DNA from: Dromaius novaehollandiae
Lineage: Eukaryota > Chordata > Aves > Casuariiformes > Dromaiidae
Assembly (NCBI RefSeq): GCF_036370855.1
Contig: NC_088103.1
Location: 36,063,904-36,127,903 of the forward strand
DNA: 64,000 nt
Direction of reading: 5' to 3'
Position 1 is the first letter of the stretch, and each line of letters opens with the position of its first letter. The notes under the pieces were generated by a model that saw only the letters and a program-made list of their open reading frames with translations, did not search any database and had not been told where the DNA came from. Both the position numbers and the translations under genes were made by a program. This document shows positions 1 through 14,974 of the stretch, piece by piece.

Positions 1-3000
1 AGCAGGCTTGACCGAATCGTCAGTCACCTGTCCTCTTCCTGGCTCTGTCGTATTCCCAGCTACACTGTGACCCAGCTACAGTAGGAGAATGGAAAGTGCA
101 AAGGTTTCACATCCCCTTCAGAGAGGGGGGAACTAGAAGCCAGACCCTTCGCGTCCGTCATGCGTGCAATAACTATCAGGGTATTATGCAAAGAGCAGAC
201 AGTACTGAAAGAAGCATGTTTCTTTGCATCAGCATTTTTCCAGGCATTCTCAGACTGCTCTTCCTGGGTCAGCATCTTTCTCAGGGACTTAGGTGGCATT
301 TAGGTGGCACAAAGCCTCTCTGCTTCAGTGTGAACTCTAGTGGCAAGATCTAAGGGCCTGTCTCACGAATTAAAGTGGCCCTGTACATATGCAGTGCTTA
401 AATCTAGATACAAGGGATTCTTTTTTCGGGTTATCCATGGTAACATCTTGTAGACTCTGAGGTGTTCATGCAATGCTGAGCAATCCCTAATTTGGACTGC
501 TAGCTGAGGTTAAACTGTACCTGGAGCCACTTTGGATGGAATTTCTGCCATCTGGGTTTTGTCATGCCTGTCCCTTTGCGCTGATGCAGTGAAGGGAGCA
601 AAGCATCATTTGTTGACACTGTGAAAGACAGTGATGGCAGAGTAGGCTGATCACAATGCAAAGCATTTAGCTAGTGGTGATAACTTGGGTTTTAAAACTA
701 TAGCATTTTTTGTTTATTTATCTAGCTCTCTATCTGGCAGATAAGCAAGTCTATGATTTTTCTGTATTTGTTTAAACTACCGCACTCTGATCTAAGTTTT
801 ACATTGATGCAATCATCTTTCCCAGAGTTACTGAACATTTTCCAAGTCCCTCAAGATGTCATAACTCAGTTTCTTAATACAAAATTTTCCTCTTTGAAAT
901 AACCAGGGAAATGAAGTGTATCTTTGTCCCTTTGTTCAGTGCTTTGTAAGATGTGCCTAATAATTGCAGTATTTCCTTCTGGATCTTGTAGCAATGACTC
1001 ATCCACTCAACATTGTCTTTGAAGCAATCCACCTGCACAAATGAGGCCATCTCAGCTTTTTTTTTTTTTTAATTGTATTGCCTGTCCCAAAAAGTTGCTA
1101 GATTTTATAGGTGCCACATTCTCAATGATAAAAAGAAGATGGAGATCACTGGAAAGAGCCAGCCGATTCAAGATGTGGTGTTGAAGAAAGGGTTGTCTTT
1201 GTGCGTGCAGGACAGAGTCAGTAATAGCGATTCAGTATACAGTAGGGTTTCTTCTTAAATGCATATTTTCCTGGTGTTTAAATTTGAGTCTTGTGGTTCA
1301 TTCTTGAGAAGATGGCTTGCACACTTGAAGCAGTTTCCCTCCTGACAGAAGGAAGGTTGAAGGCATTCACAAAGCACCATTTAGAGCATCTTTCCGGCAG
1401 TGTGGATGTAAAGTTCTCCAGCTGGAAGTGGTCTTTGTTGCCAGTAAAAATGGAACATGGATTTACAGTCCTGGAACCATAACAGGTTACAGTGAATCAA
1501 ATCCCTCTGTGTGTTTCACCAGTTAGTAATGTAGATACTCCCTATATATCCCCACACCCATAGGAGATTTCCAGCTGGATTTGGGTTTTAGTTCTTTCGT
1601 ACAGCAAACAATTCTCATTTCTTTCTGCAAAGAGTCCTTGGATCCACACCTAAAAACAAATTTCCAAATCCCTTTGTCAAAATATTTCTCCCTCTCTCAT
1701 GTTGCTGCCCCTCCCTTCCGTTCAATAATAATAAAAACAATTTGCATCAAAAGCTAAACAAAACTTAATTTCCTTGTACCTTAAAGAAGGAAATTATGTT
1801 GCAAACTAAATAAAGTAAATGAATAGTGCATGAACTGCTGCCATCTCTTGGTTGTATTCATCACTCTATTCTGAGTGTATTCATCTAAATCAAAAGTATT
1901 AGGGCATTTTATAGCATTTTCCCATTCACCTCACATCCAACCTTGCAAACACAAAGCAAGAGGCTATTTAATTTTTTTTTTCTGATGCTGTTGCTAAAGT
2001 TGTCAGTTGCAACTATTAAGGTAATGTTTAAAGGTCTTCTTCTATCAATATTTTTTGTGTGCTTAGGCTAAGTCTTTTGTCTTACTTTGCCAGGCTTTTG
2101 TTTTGGTTTTATTTTAATCTCTACCTTTATTAAACTTCTATGCACACTGACATAGTATGTTCTGTTGTAAATTTGTACTATCACAAAAAGTGTTAGCTTT
2201 ATTACTTTGACATTTTGATGATGAATGAGAAACACAGGACAAACGAAGGGAAGGGACAGGGGAGCACATCTGCCTAAGTAAGTGAAATAATATGAATTTC
2301 TGATACACCTTTTCTGCAGGTTTAAAGAACAACATACTAATTTTATGCCTTATCCAGATGTGTGCTCTGACTGGAAGCTTATTAAAGTTAATAGCAAGAC
2401 TCCGGTTGACTTCAAGATCCTTTAGACAATTTCTGGTGAAAATCATCCATTTTCCTTTGAAGTTGTCAAATATTTCAGTGAAATGACATTGGTTTCTCCC
2501 ACCCATACTGTTCACCACAATTGCTGCATGTTTAATCAGTTCTTGCTGATGTCAGTAGGACATCAGCTGACCTTTTCTAGGTCAACTGCAATTGTGTACA
2601 CAGCTAAAATATCCTATCTGAGCAGTCTTTAGGTGCCCTCTGAATGATGATATGGATGATGAATGGGAACGAAATCCTGGCAAGCTCCCGATGAAAGCCA
2701 TGCGGTAAGGATTTTCACCTCTTCCTTACTTCTTCCCAGCCATGGGTTCAGTTCCTGTTGATGGCATACTCACCTGTCAGTGTGTCATGTTGTCTGTAGC
2801 TGCACTTTGTTGGGCTCTGTGATGGTGCCAAAACATGTCGTTCAGGGAGCAGAGAAGAATCAGCAATTCATACTGAGAATTTAAATACAGATAGTCTACG
2901 AGTAACCTAATTAAACCATAATCCTTAGTTAGCCCAAAGGTTTCATTAACAGCCAGGTTATAATTAGCAGATCCTTTCAGTTTGTTGTGAGAAGGATTAG

Positions 3001-4383
3001 CCACAGTCTGGCTCTTGGAGCAGAAGCAATTAGACACCAACATCAATGCAACAAGCAGCTTTTTGTCACGTACTGATACTGAGCTGAACTGAGGCCTTAC
3101 AGAAAGCCTCATTTAACTGGAAGAGTGAAAAGTGTTTGGTCTTCCCTCACCTGGCTATACATGTCCAGTCATGGTTGAAGATCTCTTTCTTATGGGATGT
3201 ACATGAATTTGTAACTCTGGGCCAATAACTCATTTAACTTTCTTTTTGTTGTCATGACTAGATGGTTTACTTGTATACAAACGCCACTAAACCCCCAGGC
3301 ATTATGCTGGAAAAGAACTTCTAGAAAGGAACAGTGTCTCCTCATGTAGTGGGTTTTGCTTCACTGTTTTTTACTCATGAGATCCATAAATGGCAACTTA
3401 CTGCAGCCTGATTCTCTTACTCACTGAAGTGATTAAAGCAATATCACTCTGGAGACTTCTTGTTTGTACATATCACCACAACCATCTCAACTCCCTCCAA
3501 AGCAAGGGCAGAGGTCTGGTGTGCTGGAAATTTGGCAGGGTGAGATTTATTCTCCCTTTCTTGAAAGGGGTATTATGTTTTCTCTCTCTTTCAGGCTTGC
3601 TGAAGTTGCTTCCTCCTGACTTCTTAATACAAAGGATTAAAAAAAACCCCTAATTCTGATCTATAAGATCACAATGTATACCATGGGAAGAGCTATATAG
3701 AAGTGTTTTACCATCACAGTGGTTAGATGATGGATAAATAGGTATGGATAGAGAAGCATCTCTCTAAAGAGACAGTGCACGTGTCATGGTACAGGGAAGG
3801 GTTGTACACCACTGATATTACAGACATGACTCTGAACTTTGACTTCCACGCACATTGGCAATGTGGCTTTTGATCTGCATCTCGCATATGGTGACGGGAG
3901 GTGAGGTGTAAAAGAAGGCTGAACCATCAGGATTAAGTATTAGGAAACACTGATGGACTCCGGACTGAGAGCTGAGCTAAACTGATCTGATGAGCTAATA
4001 TTTACTAGAGTGACTGTGAGGTATAGGCATAAAAATGGGTTGAAAACCTGCTCCAGAATACAAGTAGGACCACCACTGCTCACATCCTGCTACTTAAGCA
4101 GTGCTTTTCTCATACCCTTTAGTGCATTGGTGTCTCCTAGAAGGAAGGATTTTTGTGGCTAATTTGTGGAATGACTTATCAGTAAGCAGTTTGCCTAAGG
4201 ATGGGGAAGAATTTGTAGTTATTACAGTAGCCTTTTCCTTCCCTGTGCCCTGCTCACAAGGGATTACATGACTGCTGAAAGAGCAGGCATACGGCCTTCA
4301 TAGGCCAAAAATGGCTGTTTGTTTCTTTTTTTTTTCTCCAGCCTTTATCATTAAACTTTCACTTTAACAAATCCAGGACAATT

Positions 4384-4406
4384 AAAAAAAAAAAAAAAAA
4401 AAAAAA
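4384..4406 (+). repeat. A23 homopolymer tract
   Basis: A run of 23 A. No retroposon body is recognised upstream. Confidence 0.95.
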
Positions 4407-5727
4407 CCTACAAGCATGTGAATTCACATTGACAGATTCCTTTTTGATATGAATACTTAATTTTATCTTCCAAATTACCCTCCTTCCACTGATTTTTTTT
4501 TCCACCCTGTCATTAGACTAAATGAATAAAAATGTTTTGTCATTACCTTTTATGTTCAAATTCAGACAAGTCCTGGTGGCTTCCAGATCTCCTCCAGGGA
4601 CTCATCTTTCCTGCACAGCTGTAGTGGTAGAGAAAAATGGAGAGCTGCGCTCTTGTTCATTATCAGGTTATTGAACGAGATTTCTATTATGAGAAAACTC
4701 CACAGAACCCTGTAGAATACTTTTTATTTTCTAGCATAATTCACTTTCTTCCGAAAGTGAATCTTTATACCACAAAGATATGAGTGCTTTAATTTAGCAT
4801 GGATGTCTTTCTAAAGGAAATTTCCCAGTCTAGTCAAACATCACTAAGCTCAAACTGAAATTTTATGGTTTGTGTTTTATTAGAGCTCAGGCCTTAATCC
4901 CTCTGTCTTTACTGTATCTTCACTGGTCAGAAGCAGGAGCAGGCTGAGAAATGGGGTAAGTCCAAGAACAAGTGCCTCATGCCTGGACTGTCCTGGTGGG
5001 TAAGTCTGAGCTGAGGCTGAGCCCGCGTTGCCTACAAAGTCCACCGGTCTTTGGAGCACAGGCTTTGGAAGCCTTTACAAAAAGGCTTCTCCAGGAATGA
5101 CCCTGAGTTATCTTTTCTGGCTGATGTGGCCTAACAACAAAAGAAGATGGGAAGGCAGGGAAAAGAGGCCCAGAACATCCATACAGGAGAAAAATGAAAC
5201 TCTGGAAGCCTACCTTTTCCTTTCGCTCCCACCCGGGCAGTACTGGGTCCATCCCTGCAGAAACGGCCCTGGTGTGCTGCCTCAGGGAGCTGCAGGGCTG
5301 CCCCAGCACAGCAGCATGGCTCACCCAGGTGGGTTTCCTAACCTTGACATCTGCAATTCTGAGTTTCAGAGGATTCCTGCTATGGTTTATTATTTTGAAA
5401 ATACACCTTGGGCTGAGAGTTAAACTGCCTTTGCTGCACTGCAGAATAGCAGGGAGCGACCCCAGCCAGGCTCACATGAGATCTGCTGGACCCTCTGAAG
5501 CAAACAGCGCTGGCTGCTGTGAATGTCTCAGCAACAGAGAGAGATGGATTTTTTGTTGTTGTTCTGCTTTAGTGAATAAAAAAAAATGAATGGGGAGAAA
5601 TAGAGGGGTTGCATTCCAATGAAACCAAAATATTGAAAACTAAAATAAAGAAAAAAAAACCTATTGGAGAAAGTGATTGGCAGAACTTCTCACATATTAC
5701 TGTAGGATGCTGCTGTTCCTCCCCACC

Positions 5728-5750
5728 AAAAAAAAAAAAAAAAAAAAAAA
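5728..5750 (+). repeat. A23 homopolymer tract
   Basis: A run of 23 A following CCCCACC. No retroposon body is recognised. Confidence 0.95.
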
Positions 5751-6448
5751 TTCTTTGATAAATTTACCATTCATTAAAGAGATTAACACCAGTTTGGTCT
5801 CCTAGCAGTGAGGGAGCATTTGAGAAAAAGCGGAAATATAGACTTTACCAATTATGACCTAGGTACATTGACCTAATGATGTAAACCAGACTTCGTGCTT
5901 ACAGTTTGTGGGTAAATGAAGGATGTTGGCCAAGTACAGAACACACTTTCAGAAAAGTAAATTAAAATCCTATTTAAAAGAATGTTTTATTTTAATTTTT
6001 GGGTTTTATTTCACAGCTGGGAGGGTAGAAAACATTTCCCTAGATGATATTATAGTAACATTCAAAGGTAATTCCCTGAGGAGGCTGAATAATTTCAAAT
6101 CTTGAATAAGATATTCAATTTGAAATTAGTTAAGTGGTTATTTGGCTGAAAGGGATTTTAAAAACAAGATCTACTTATGAGTCTTCAGGCTAAGGAAATA
6201 TTCCATTAAATGTAATTAGGAATGGGATTCTTAACTGGCTTCAATCGAGTAGTAACCTGCAGGTTTGTCACTTGATAATTAACATGTCTTCTGGTTAATA
6301 ACAATAATCATAGCCGAACTTGCAACAAATGAGAACTCAAAGCAAACAAACAAAAAATTTGCTAATACTCTTCCGCAGTGTTCACATAGCTTTTTCTTGG
6401 AGGAGCCCTCTGGCTGCATTTATACATATTATTAATAGTGATGGCATT

Positions 6449-6493
6449 ATTCATTTCAAAGTCTACAAAATAATCATTCATTTCAAAATCTAC
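6449..6493 (+). repeat. Spaced 18-bp direct repeat
   Basis: ATTCATTTCAAAGTCTAC at 6449-6466 and ATTCATTTCAAAATCTAC at 6476-6493 differ at one base and start 27 bases apart. Confidence 0.9.
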
Positions 6494-9400
6494 TTAATAT
6501 GCTGGAGTTCTAGCATTGAACAGGAATCAGGAGGGGAGGTAGTCTGGCGATCTTTATTCTCTCCCCAATAAAATTTTCTGATAAAGGGAACTGGGCTTTT
6601 ATTTTTCCTCTTTGTTGCATGTGTGCTGAAAGACTTAAAGAAGATGTGTTAGAAAAAAGAAATGGAAAGAAATGGAAACCATTTTACTAAAAAGGCATGA
6701 GGTACAGTTTCTGATTTCTCAATACAACTAATATTTTTAAGAAAAAATTCTGAGAGGTTGTTTTGGGTTTTGTGTTGCTTTCTCCAACAACACTTCCTTT
6801 TTTTAGAAAAGGAAGATGTCTGGTGTTAAAAACACAGCACTCAGTGATCCATTTTCGGTGATCAGTAATGAAGTATTTCCAGTGTATGTGGAGTGACTTC
6901 TGTGTTACGCTCCTCAGTGTGGCTGTTTTAGGAGTTAATCAGCAGATAATGCCAATAAATGGGGGTCCACTTGAACAGACTGAATAGGAGTCTTCTAAGT
7001 AGGCACCTTTGGGAGCAGCTTTGTGGAGGAGACTTTGTAGCAGTTCAAAACGCACTGGCAGAATTTGTTAGTTGGTAGGTTTTCTGGCAAGTGAACAGAC
7101 CATGCTGAACTCCTGAAAGCACTTTTAACAGGGAATTCAATACTGAGGCTTCCTGGTTAAAGGAGCTTTCCTAAGTGCCATTTCAGTTGCATTTCTTCAC
7201 TTTCTCAGTTGGGCATTATGCAATTCATTCACTTCATCACCTGACTTCAGCTGAGGGTTATGAAATGGCAATTATTTTCTCTATCTGTTCTTCTCAATCC
7301 CCAAATTCTACATCCCATGTTTTTCCAGTTGGAAATATCACAAGAAGGTGGGACGGTTAGGAGAAGTCATCTGTGCAGGGACGGTATCCAAGTGGAGGAG
7401 ACCCATGCTGTCACCATCAGTATCTCTCACCTCTGCTCTATCTTCAGTTACCTTTCTCTAGCTTTTGCTCTCCAGATGACCAGCATCATTGCTTCCCAAA
7501 AGCTACCTATGGATGGAGCAGGGAAGATTTGCCTACACGTAGGCTGGAGGGACGTTGAAAAGGTTCAGATAGGAAATGCAATTCTCCTACAAAACTATCT
7601 ATCCTAGCCACATATTTCCATTCCTTCCCTTTTACCCCACTCCCAGCTGAGAATTGCTCCTCTATGGTGTCTATGATAAAGATAGAAAGCTGGAGAAAAT
7701 AGCACAGGAATGTGGGAAGGGATCACAAAACCCACTGCATCAGGTTTCCTGCAATCTCAGGCAATCACCTGGCAAGCCAACAAGGAAAGGGGTTGCTGGA
7801 TTACAGGAGGGAAAGGTGAGACCTTCAGGTCTTTTTCCCTGGAGTCCCCTGGGTTTCCTTCCACAGAGCCATATGTTTGCAAACATCATGCAGCACCTCA
7901 GAAATGGAGCTAATTCCTAAAGTCTTTCTATGCTGGGAACAGGCACTTACGATGAGGTTGTAAGTAATGTAATCAGTCTATGCAAGTGGAAACCACTCAC
8001 AAGGTAAATGCTCCCATCTTTCAGATCTGCTGCCAAATTTTGTTTGACAATACGCCTTGACAACATTCTCTGATGGTCTCTCAAGTGCAGGCTTATAGCA
8101 AACCTTTTAGATTTGTCTGTTCTTCAAGAAAAATAAAGCTTTTTAGTTCTTTGAAAATATGATTGTAATTCACACAAAGGGTCCTCCATATGCCTCTAAA
8201 AGTCTCCTTTCAGCTGTACACTTTTCTGTCCATTATAAAAGCACTCAGATATTCAAAGACATCAAAATCAAAGACTAGTTACTGTCCAACTAATCCCACC
8301 AGCAGGTGTCTGTAGGTAGCTGGCGAAGAACCTTTGTAGATATGATGTTAATGCTCTTTCAGGCGTCATCTAGTAAAAAGGGAAAAGGAAAAGAAAGAGA
8401 ACTTTCTTTTTATTATTATTTCTGAGGTGCTGAAGTCCTAGCTTCTCTATCATTTAAATTGTGCATGATTTTTTGGGAGTACTAGGTTAAAAATTGTACG
8501 ATCTGAAACTCGAATCCAATTCCAGATCTAGAAATACATACCACTTGATTTTTCCTGTTCTCTATTTGTTTCTCAGGAGCTGAGACCTTCTTTTCTGCAA
8601 GTTTTAGAAAAATGCTCCTTGGTATCTTGCTATGCACAATGTGGAAATCAGAATTTCAAAAGGGAGCCAATGCAATGATCTATTTTTACAGGCTGATTCA
8701 AACAAACCAATAAAATTGTGTTGGCTGCCTTTTGTATCATCATTTCAGTTAAAAAGAATAATTAGGGGACACATTATATAGACAATGGAAAAGTTCAAAT
8801 AAAACTAAGAACTGAACCTAAACTTTCTCTCCCTGAAACCAGAACATTATTTGAAATGCGATAAAAAAGCAGTAATTAAGGGGGAAAGAATCATTGCTTT
8901 TAATTAACAAAAATATTTTTATTGACAGAAAAGCAAAATACATTGCTGGGAGAATCATACTTTGGTTCTTGTTAAGAGCTGCTGTATGTGCTTCTCCTAT
9001 ATCATAACATCCACTGGATACTTGAGGAGTTTCAGCAACTGCATACTCTGTAAAAGAAAAGATTTGTTCTTTAAAAGCTTCTTGTAACTGCACAAAAGGG
9101 CTGAGGGAGACAATGTACTTAAAAACTACTGTAAAAGAAATAAGAGCTTCTATATTACAGATAAACACTTGGGTCAGCTGTGGGCTAAATCTTTGGGTTT
9201 TCTCGTAAAATGAGAGGAAGACTCACACAAACAAGCAATGCTGTAGGTTGCTCTGAGTGACTGAACACACTCTCTCAGATACCACCCCTTCAGGTCAACA
9301 TGGCATTAGGACATGGAAAAAAGTCCAACAATGAGCTAGTGAGCCAATGTGGATGATCAGGTTAGTCTTTTTGACTTGGCTTAGTTGGCTGGTTAACTGC

Positions 9401-12400
9401 AGAGCTTTCCTTTCAGCCAAATCAAAGCTTAGAAGGTCACAGTGGGCCTGACTCTGGTTTGGGTATAGCTAAATGTGAAGGGCAAGTGAGATTAATATCT
9501 GAGCTGCTTGAAGTGAGGAAAAAGGTCTTGGGATTCAGGAAGGCCTTACACGGATATTGCCTTGGTGCCATCCTTAATGCTGCCCTGGTCACCACCCTGC
9601 CAACAGAAGGACCGTTGTTTTGCACAGGGGAAAATTGCCCAAATTCAGATTGAAGTCCACCATAACATACTCTGCAAAATTCATCAGAGGTTCTGCTGTG
9701 TATTGCCGTACATGATGAGTGCTAAGGCCAAAATGTCAAGCTCTCACTGGAAAACTTGTAAACAAAACTGTCCTCATCCAAATGGCTGCCATGTCCCATC
9801 CTTCTCACTGGGAGAAAAGCTGGTGGCACGTGGAGGTTGCTCATTTGGCTCTTCTTGTGCAAACACATTAAGATACAGTCTGGAATTACAGGACTTTATA
9901 CTAATGCTCTTAATTTCTGTCTGCTCAGTGGAGAGGAAACAGAGAACTGAAGTGCCAAATGAACACATCTCTTCAAAGCTTCTGTAAACAGAGATTAGAG
10001 ATTTTCTTTGGATACTTAGTTTAGTCAAATGGGACAGCTTTCCACCAGAATAATAAAAGCACCAGACTGACAGCACTTAACACAAAAAAATTTTGTCTGA
10101 AAGTACCAAAGTGTAACAAAAAGGGAAAATGGGGAATATCTGGGAAATATCCTGCAATATTAACAACTATATGTGTCACTAGGAGCTGTCCTGATACTTA
10201 AGGAAGTACTGGCTGTAAAGCCGTATTTTGGGCTGAATTGAGTTGTGTATCAACACAAGGAAATTCAATCACTTCTTTATGTATAAAGACTATACTTATT
10301 AAAAAAAACAGTATTTAATGGTTACAGAGGGGTTGTCCTTTTCTCTTTTTAAAACTTACAAGTAAATTAATTTTTGTTCCTAAACTGATCAATTAAAAAG
10401 TTGGTCATTTAAAAAATTTATCACTTTGTTCCAGATGATATTATGCCCAGGCTGACTGTAACAATAATTAAAACATACCTGTAACTTTTTACCCAGGAAA
10501 AAGTCTTGGAAATATGATGGTTACTTTTGGTAGTTTGTTATTCCATGGGGGTGGAGAGGAGGTTGGGGCTCCTGCTTCTTTTGCCAAAAGAAAGTGCAGG
10601 TTTATATCCAATCAGGTAATGATTACCTTGCAGCATGGGCTGGTTGGTAAGAGGGCACAAAGAACTTTCGCCCTCGAAAGGCTGGTCTCAGCCTGTTGTT
10701 CTCACTGTGGAAATGCTAATGGCAATATGAGCCTCTATTAGCCTCTTTTGAGAGCCTCCCCAACTTTTATGTTTCACTTCTGTAAAACGGCAATAACACA
10801 ATATTGCTGCCTTCTACCCTCTCTCTTGTCCATTAAGGAAATGTTTTTCAAGGCCAAAACATCAGTGAGGAATCTAACTGCTTTCTGTGGCTTTCAAAAT
10901 TTCCTCCCTAAACTGCAAATTATTTTGGATGAGTTGTGTTTTATCCGGTGACAGTTAAGAGTGTCAGGGTCTCTAGTCACTAATGGAACATAAAGAATTA
11001 ACCAAACGATACCACTGCAAACTCTATCTGCAGTGGAAAACTCTTCCAGGCAAGCTAACGTGGCTGTGGGGCAAAACCCATCCCACGAATGGCCTGCACT
11101 ATGGTTTCACTCAAGAAATCAGTATTGCGTAGGCCAGTCTCTCCACTCCTCTGATATTCCTCATATTCCACATGATGTAAAGCTGCCACTTCACCACAGT
11201 CCTAAGTCTTATCCACTCACCTGGGGTGACATCAGGCAGGAATCGCTTCAGATGGGCAGTCCATGTAGTATCCATATCTGCTACGGATGTTAACAAGGAC
11301 TTGCAGCTTCACCAAAATGCCAAGAGCAGGATCTACAGTGAGACTGCCTTAGTCCTAAGGAGAGTCCTTGGAGTCCAGAGCACACTGCACGTGGGGAGAG
11401 ACACAGACATCCCGTGTCTCAGGTCCTTCCAGTATGGAGACAAGATTTCAGCCCCTCAGTTCACGCTCCTCTAGAGTGACAGACGATGGATATTCTTGCC
11501 ATGCAGTCAGGCTTAATAATCCAAAGGTTTCTCCCTTAGAGCACTCAGTAACACTACATACAAATATGCCCCATGCATTATTAATCTTTTTGCGGCAACC
11601 AGCAAGTGACAAGACAGCTGTCAGTCCAATTTGCATTTCAGAGCTCTTCCCTTCAGCTGCCTCTCAGGGACATGAAGAAAAAATGACATGGTCCATGGGA
11701 TGCAGTGGCCCACGCTTTGGGGCTGGTGAGCAATTATTTGCCAGGGTAGCTGCAGCCCCGGAAATACCACCATAATCAGCTTTGCCTGGGGAAGGCTGGA
11801 GGATGGTTTTGTTTCGAAAGGTGAGGGTTTTTTCCTCTCAGCTAAGTTGTACCAAAGGCAGGTGATGGTGACTCTGCTCCCATCAGCTTTGCTACGTTCC
11901 TTCTCTTCCTCTTCTGTCTCTCAGGGCTTCTCCATAAAAGATTATAAAAACTATAAAGCTCTGGGACTGTCACTTTCTCTCTGTCTCTCTCTCTGCAGTT
12001 AGGTGGCTACAACACCTTCCAGGTCAGGCTCATGATTTTGGCTGGGAATATTTCTATATAAACCTAATACAAATGATAACATAAGCAATACTCCCGCTAT
12101 TGCTCATGGTAGTTCTTTCCACAATGGCTGGATCTGCTTTGGTCCCACAGGAGTTGAGGAATCCCAACAAACGCCTGGCCCCTACCCTGCTTACACACAA
12201 CCAAACTACTGTAACTTGGTGAGAAGGTTATTATATGGACCCCAGCATGTCCCTACTCTCTAAGCACCTAAGGTCAGGATTAGAGGTCTGACTAGGATGT
12301 ATTTTAGTCATGCTACTCTCTACTTACAAAAACTCATAAAATACCTAGAGGAAGCAGAGCAGAAATTTGCACAACCTTCAAACTACTCTAACTTATCCCA

Positions 12401-14689
12401 GCAGCAAGCAGCCCTTTGGACAGAGAGCTGCTACCCTGCCAGACTGGTTGGTCTCCTATGAGTCTCTGAAGCTTCTAGGACTCAAGTTACTTTCTCTATA
12501 TTGAGTTGGGTTGTTCAGATGTACCATCTCCTTCAGAGCTCTCAAACATAGCACTGAGCTTTTTAATGTAAAGACGGCATAGTTAAGATTCATTTGTCAA
12601 AATGACTTGGGATTACAATGTGAGACTCATTTTATCCAATTACAATGTCACCTCTCATGCTTATGTACATACAGCACCTAGCACTTGGGTGCCTGTAGGC
12701 AGTACCACAATGCAAATAACAAGGAAGGCATCTTGAAATTCTCACACTGAGAAACATATAATACAGGTTTCCTCTAGGTCTTGTTTTCAGCACAGTGACT
12801 GGTAATAGATAACCATATTCCAGCAGGAAATAAGGAAAAAGAAAAAGCTGAAGTTGAAACTGCAGTTGAAACATATCTCTTAGGCTGATGGCTTGATACA
12901 TGATAGCACTTTGATCTTATCAATCAGAAAACAAATTGACTCCAGCCTTTTCTTCTGGATATTGTGGCCAGAATCATACCAATATTCGAATCTAAACAGA
13001 TCTGTTCCAGCTCAAGTATTATTTATTCACGTTTTATTATTCTGTTTCATGGAGAAATGCAAGGACAGCATCTCATTAATGGAAGGTACAGAAAGTTTTC
13101 TTTTTTAACACCATGAACACGGTAGCTGTGCAACCAAGGGTAACGTTCAAAACACTGAATGTACCTGGAGATATTAATGTGGCAAGGAAACACACCATGC
13201 ATTCAATGAGAGATGACAGCACACATAAAATACTAATTTCTTATCGGCTCTAGGTACCAGACTTCATGCAATTGTCAGAAATTCTCAGCAGAAGTTGACA
13301 GTACCAACAAAAGGTTCATTTAGGGTCACTGGAAATTTCTGCTTCATTTGCATAAGCATTTAAGCAAGTGCTTTGAGAGTTCTGCTTTCCAGCAAAAGTT
13401 TAAGTAATTAGACTTAGCCACACAGTAACAGCACACAATTGTTTGAGGCCTAGATGCTCAAAGGTATTTAGACACTAAAATCTATTGATTTTTAGGAACG
13501 ACAAGTATGCAGCATCTTAGCCTAAATGTCTTGCTAGATGGAGAAATATGTGCCTCTCTGAAGCCAGTATATGTGTTTCATCCATATGTCTCTCCTCTGG
13601 GAGTTAAGATGATGGTGGAGAATCAACATCAAATTAGGAAAACACTTTATTTGAATATTTAACCACATTTTATCTCCCTGCTTATTCTGACAAAGGATAG
13701 TGAATTTTTATTCCTTTAAGATATGATAATATCCTCAGAGAAAATTCATACTAGATATTATAAGTATTTGGTATATTCTTTGCATTATTGCCTGAGTTCA
13801 GCCATGAGCAGTGCATCACTGCACTGTTACACAAACCAGAAAACAAGTACCAATAACAATAAGTCAGCTTCAGGAAAAATGCAAGCTGAAGAGGATGATT
13901 TGAAAATGCTTTAGATACTTGCCAAAACCATACTTACTGTTTATGGCCAGAATAGATGCCTTTCAAATTCAGGTGGGTACTTAAAGCTATAAGAGCAGAT
14001 TATATCTATACACAAATCTCCAAGAGTCACCTGCACTGTGCTCCATCACTGCACTGAAGGTTCATCAAGCCTGAATGGAAGGTGAAGAAAGGCTAGAATG
14101 TTCACTTTAAAACTTTAGGCTGGTAATAGTAATTACACTGGAATTTAAACAGGATAGGAAAGCTACACATTCTTCCAATAAGGAACCACACCATTTCTGG
14201 ACTTTATATGCAACTGGCTGCAGTATTATCAGCAGAGCTTGAACCCCAGATCTTTGCCTGTTTATGTGCACATGTAAATTCATACAGCAGAGGTACAAAA
14301 AAGGCTAGAGGACTAAACCAGGGGGCAGGTTTACAAGAGGCAGAATGATCTCACTGTTACATCCTGGCTTGAAAAGTAGAAGATGTAGAGTTTTTTCCCC
14401 CCCAGAGACATGTATCTATTGTCACCTGGCAAACTGACTGAACTTTCCTATGCTTCATTTTCTTCTCATGTAAAACCTGGTTAATCAGTAATGAGAATAA
14501 TTCAAACCTTTCCTCATCAATGTTGTCAAGAGGGTTTGAATTCCTCCTACACAAAAAGCCCTTTTTTACAGGAACCTTTAACAGTGTGTGTATGTGGTAG
14601 GGTAACCGCATGTGGGGAACGGTGCTGGACCTGCAAGGAGCTGCTCACAGCTCTCCTATCGGCGTGTTTGGAAACCATAAAACCAGCAT

Positions 14690-14790
14690 TTCACTTCTGC
14701 ATCCATCAGTTTCCCCTTCTCTAAAATGGAGATAGCAGTACCATGCCTCTCTTACAAAGTGCTTTGGCTGAGGGCTGAGAGCGTTACCTT
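14690..14790 (+). repeat. MIR-type CORE-SINE remnant
   Basis: CAGTTTCCCCTTCTCTAAAA then TGGAGATAGCAGTACCATGC matches the MIR segment 'cagtttcctcatctgtaaaatggagataataataccta'. A weaker copy of the same segment is seen just upstream at about 14435-14540. Confidence 0.6.
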
Positions 14791-14974
14791 CACATTGGCA
14801 TCGTCATTCCAAGCACTGTATTTTTTCAGAAGCGCACTATCACCACCCTCTCCCACTCCCATGCTACTGGATATCCCTTTCTCTTTGAGGGTATTCTCTT
14901 CCTACTGTTTTAATGTCTTCAGTGATCCCAGCCAGGGACAGAGAGCTAAAATGAGCAAAAAAACCACGGGCCTT

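Larger units (their letters stand above)
1..14974. other. Sequence downstream of SORCS1, no gene recognised
   Basis: Every open frame longer than 60 codons in this stretch was inspected. None resembles a known protein or shows a chain of compatible splice sites. It holds homopolymer tracts (T14 at 1057-1070, A23 at 4384-4406, A23 at 5728-5750), a spaced 18-bp direct repeat (6449-6493), an AT-rich stretch with TAATTA-type motifs (5960-6310) and a MIR-type remnant (14690-14790). Confidence 0.6.

Noticed and set aside
9437..9987. Overlapping open frames on both strands near 9.5-10.0 kb as a gene
   Set aside because: Translations match no family and carry no coding signature. Overlap on both strands is typical of locally stop-poor DNA.
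11965..12000. Plus-strand CT-rich tract followed by CTGCAG as a splice acceptor
   Set aside because: No in-frame coding sequence follows and no plus-strand gene is supported. It is a simple CT repeat.
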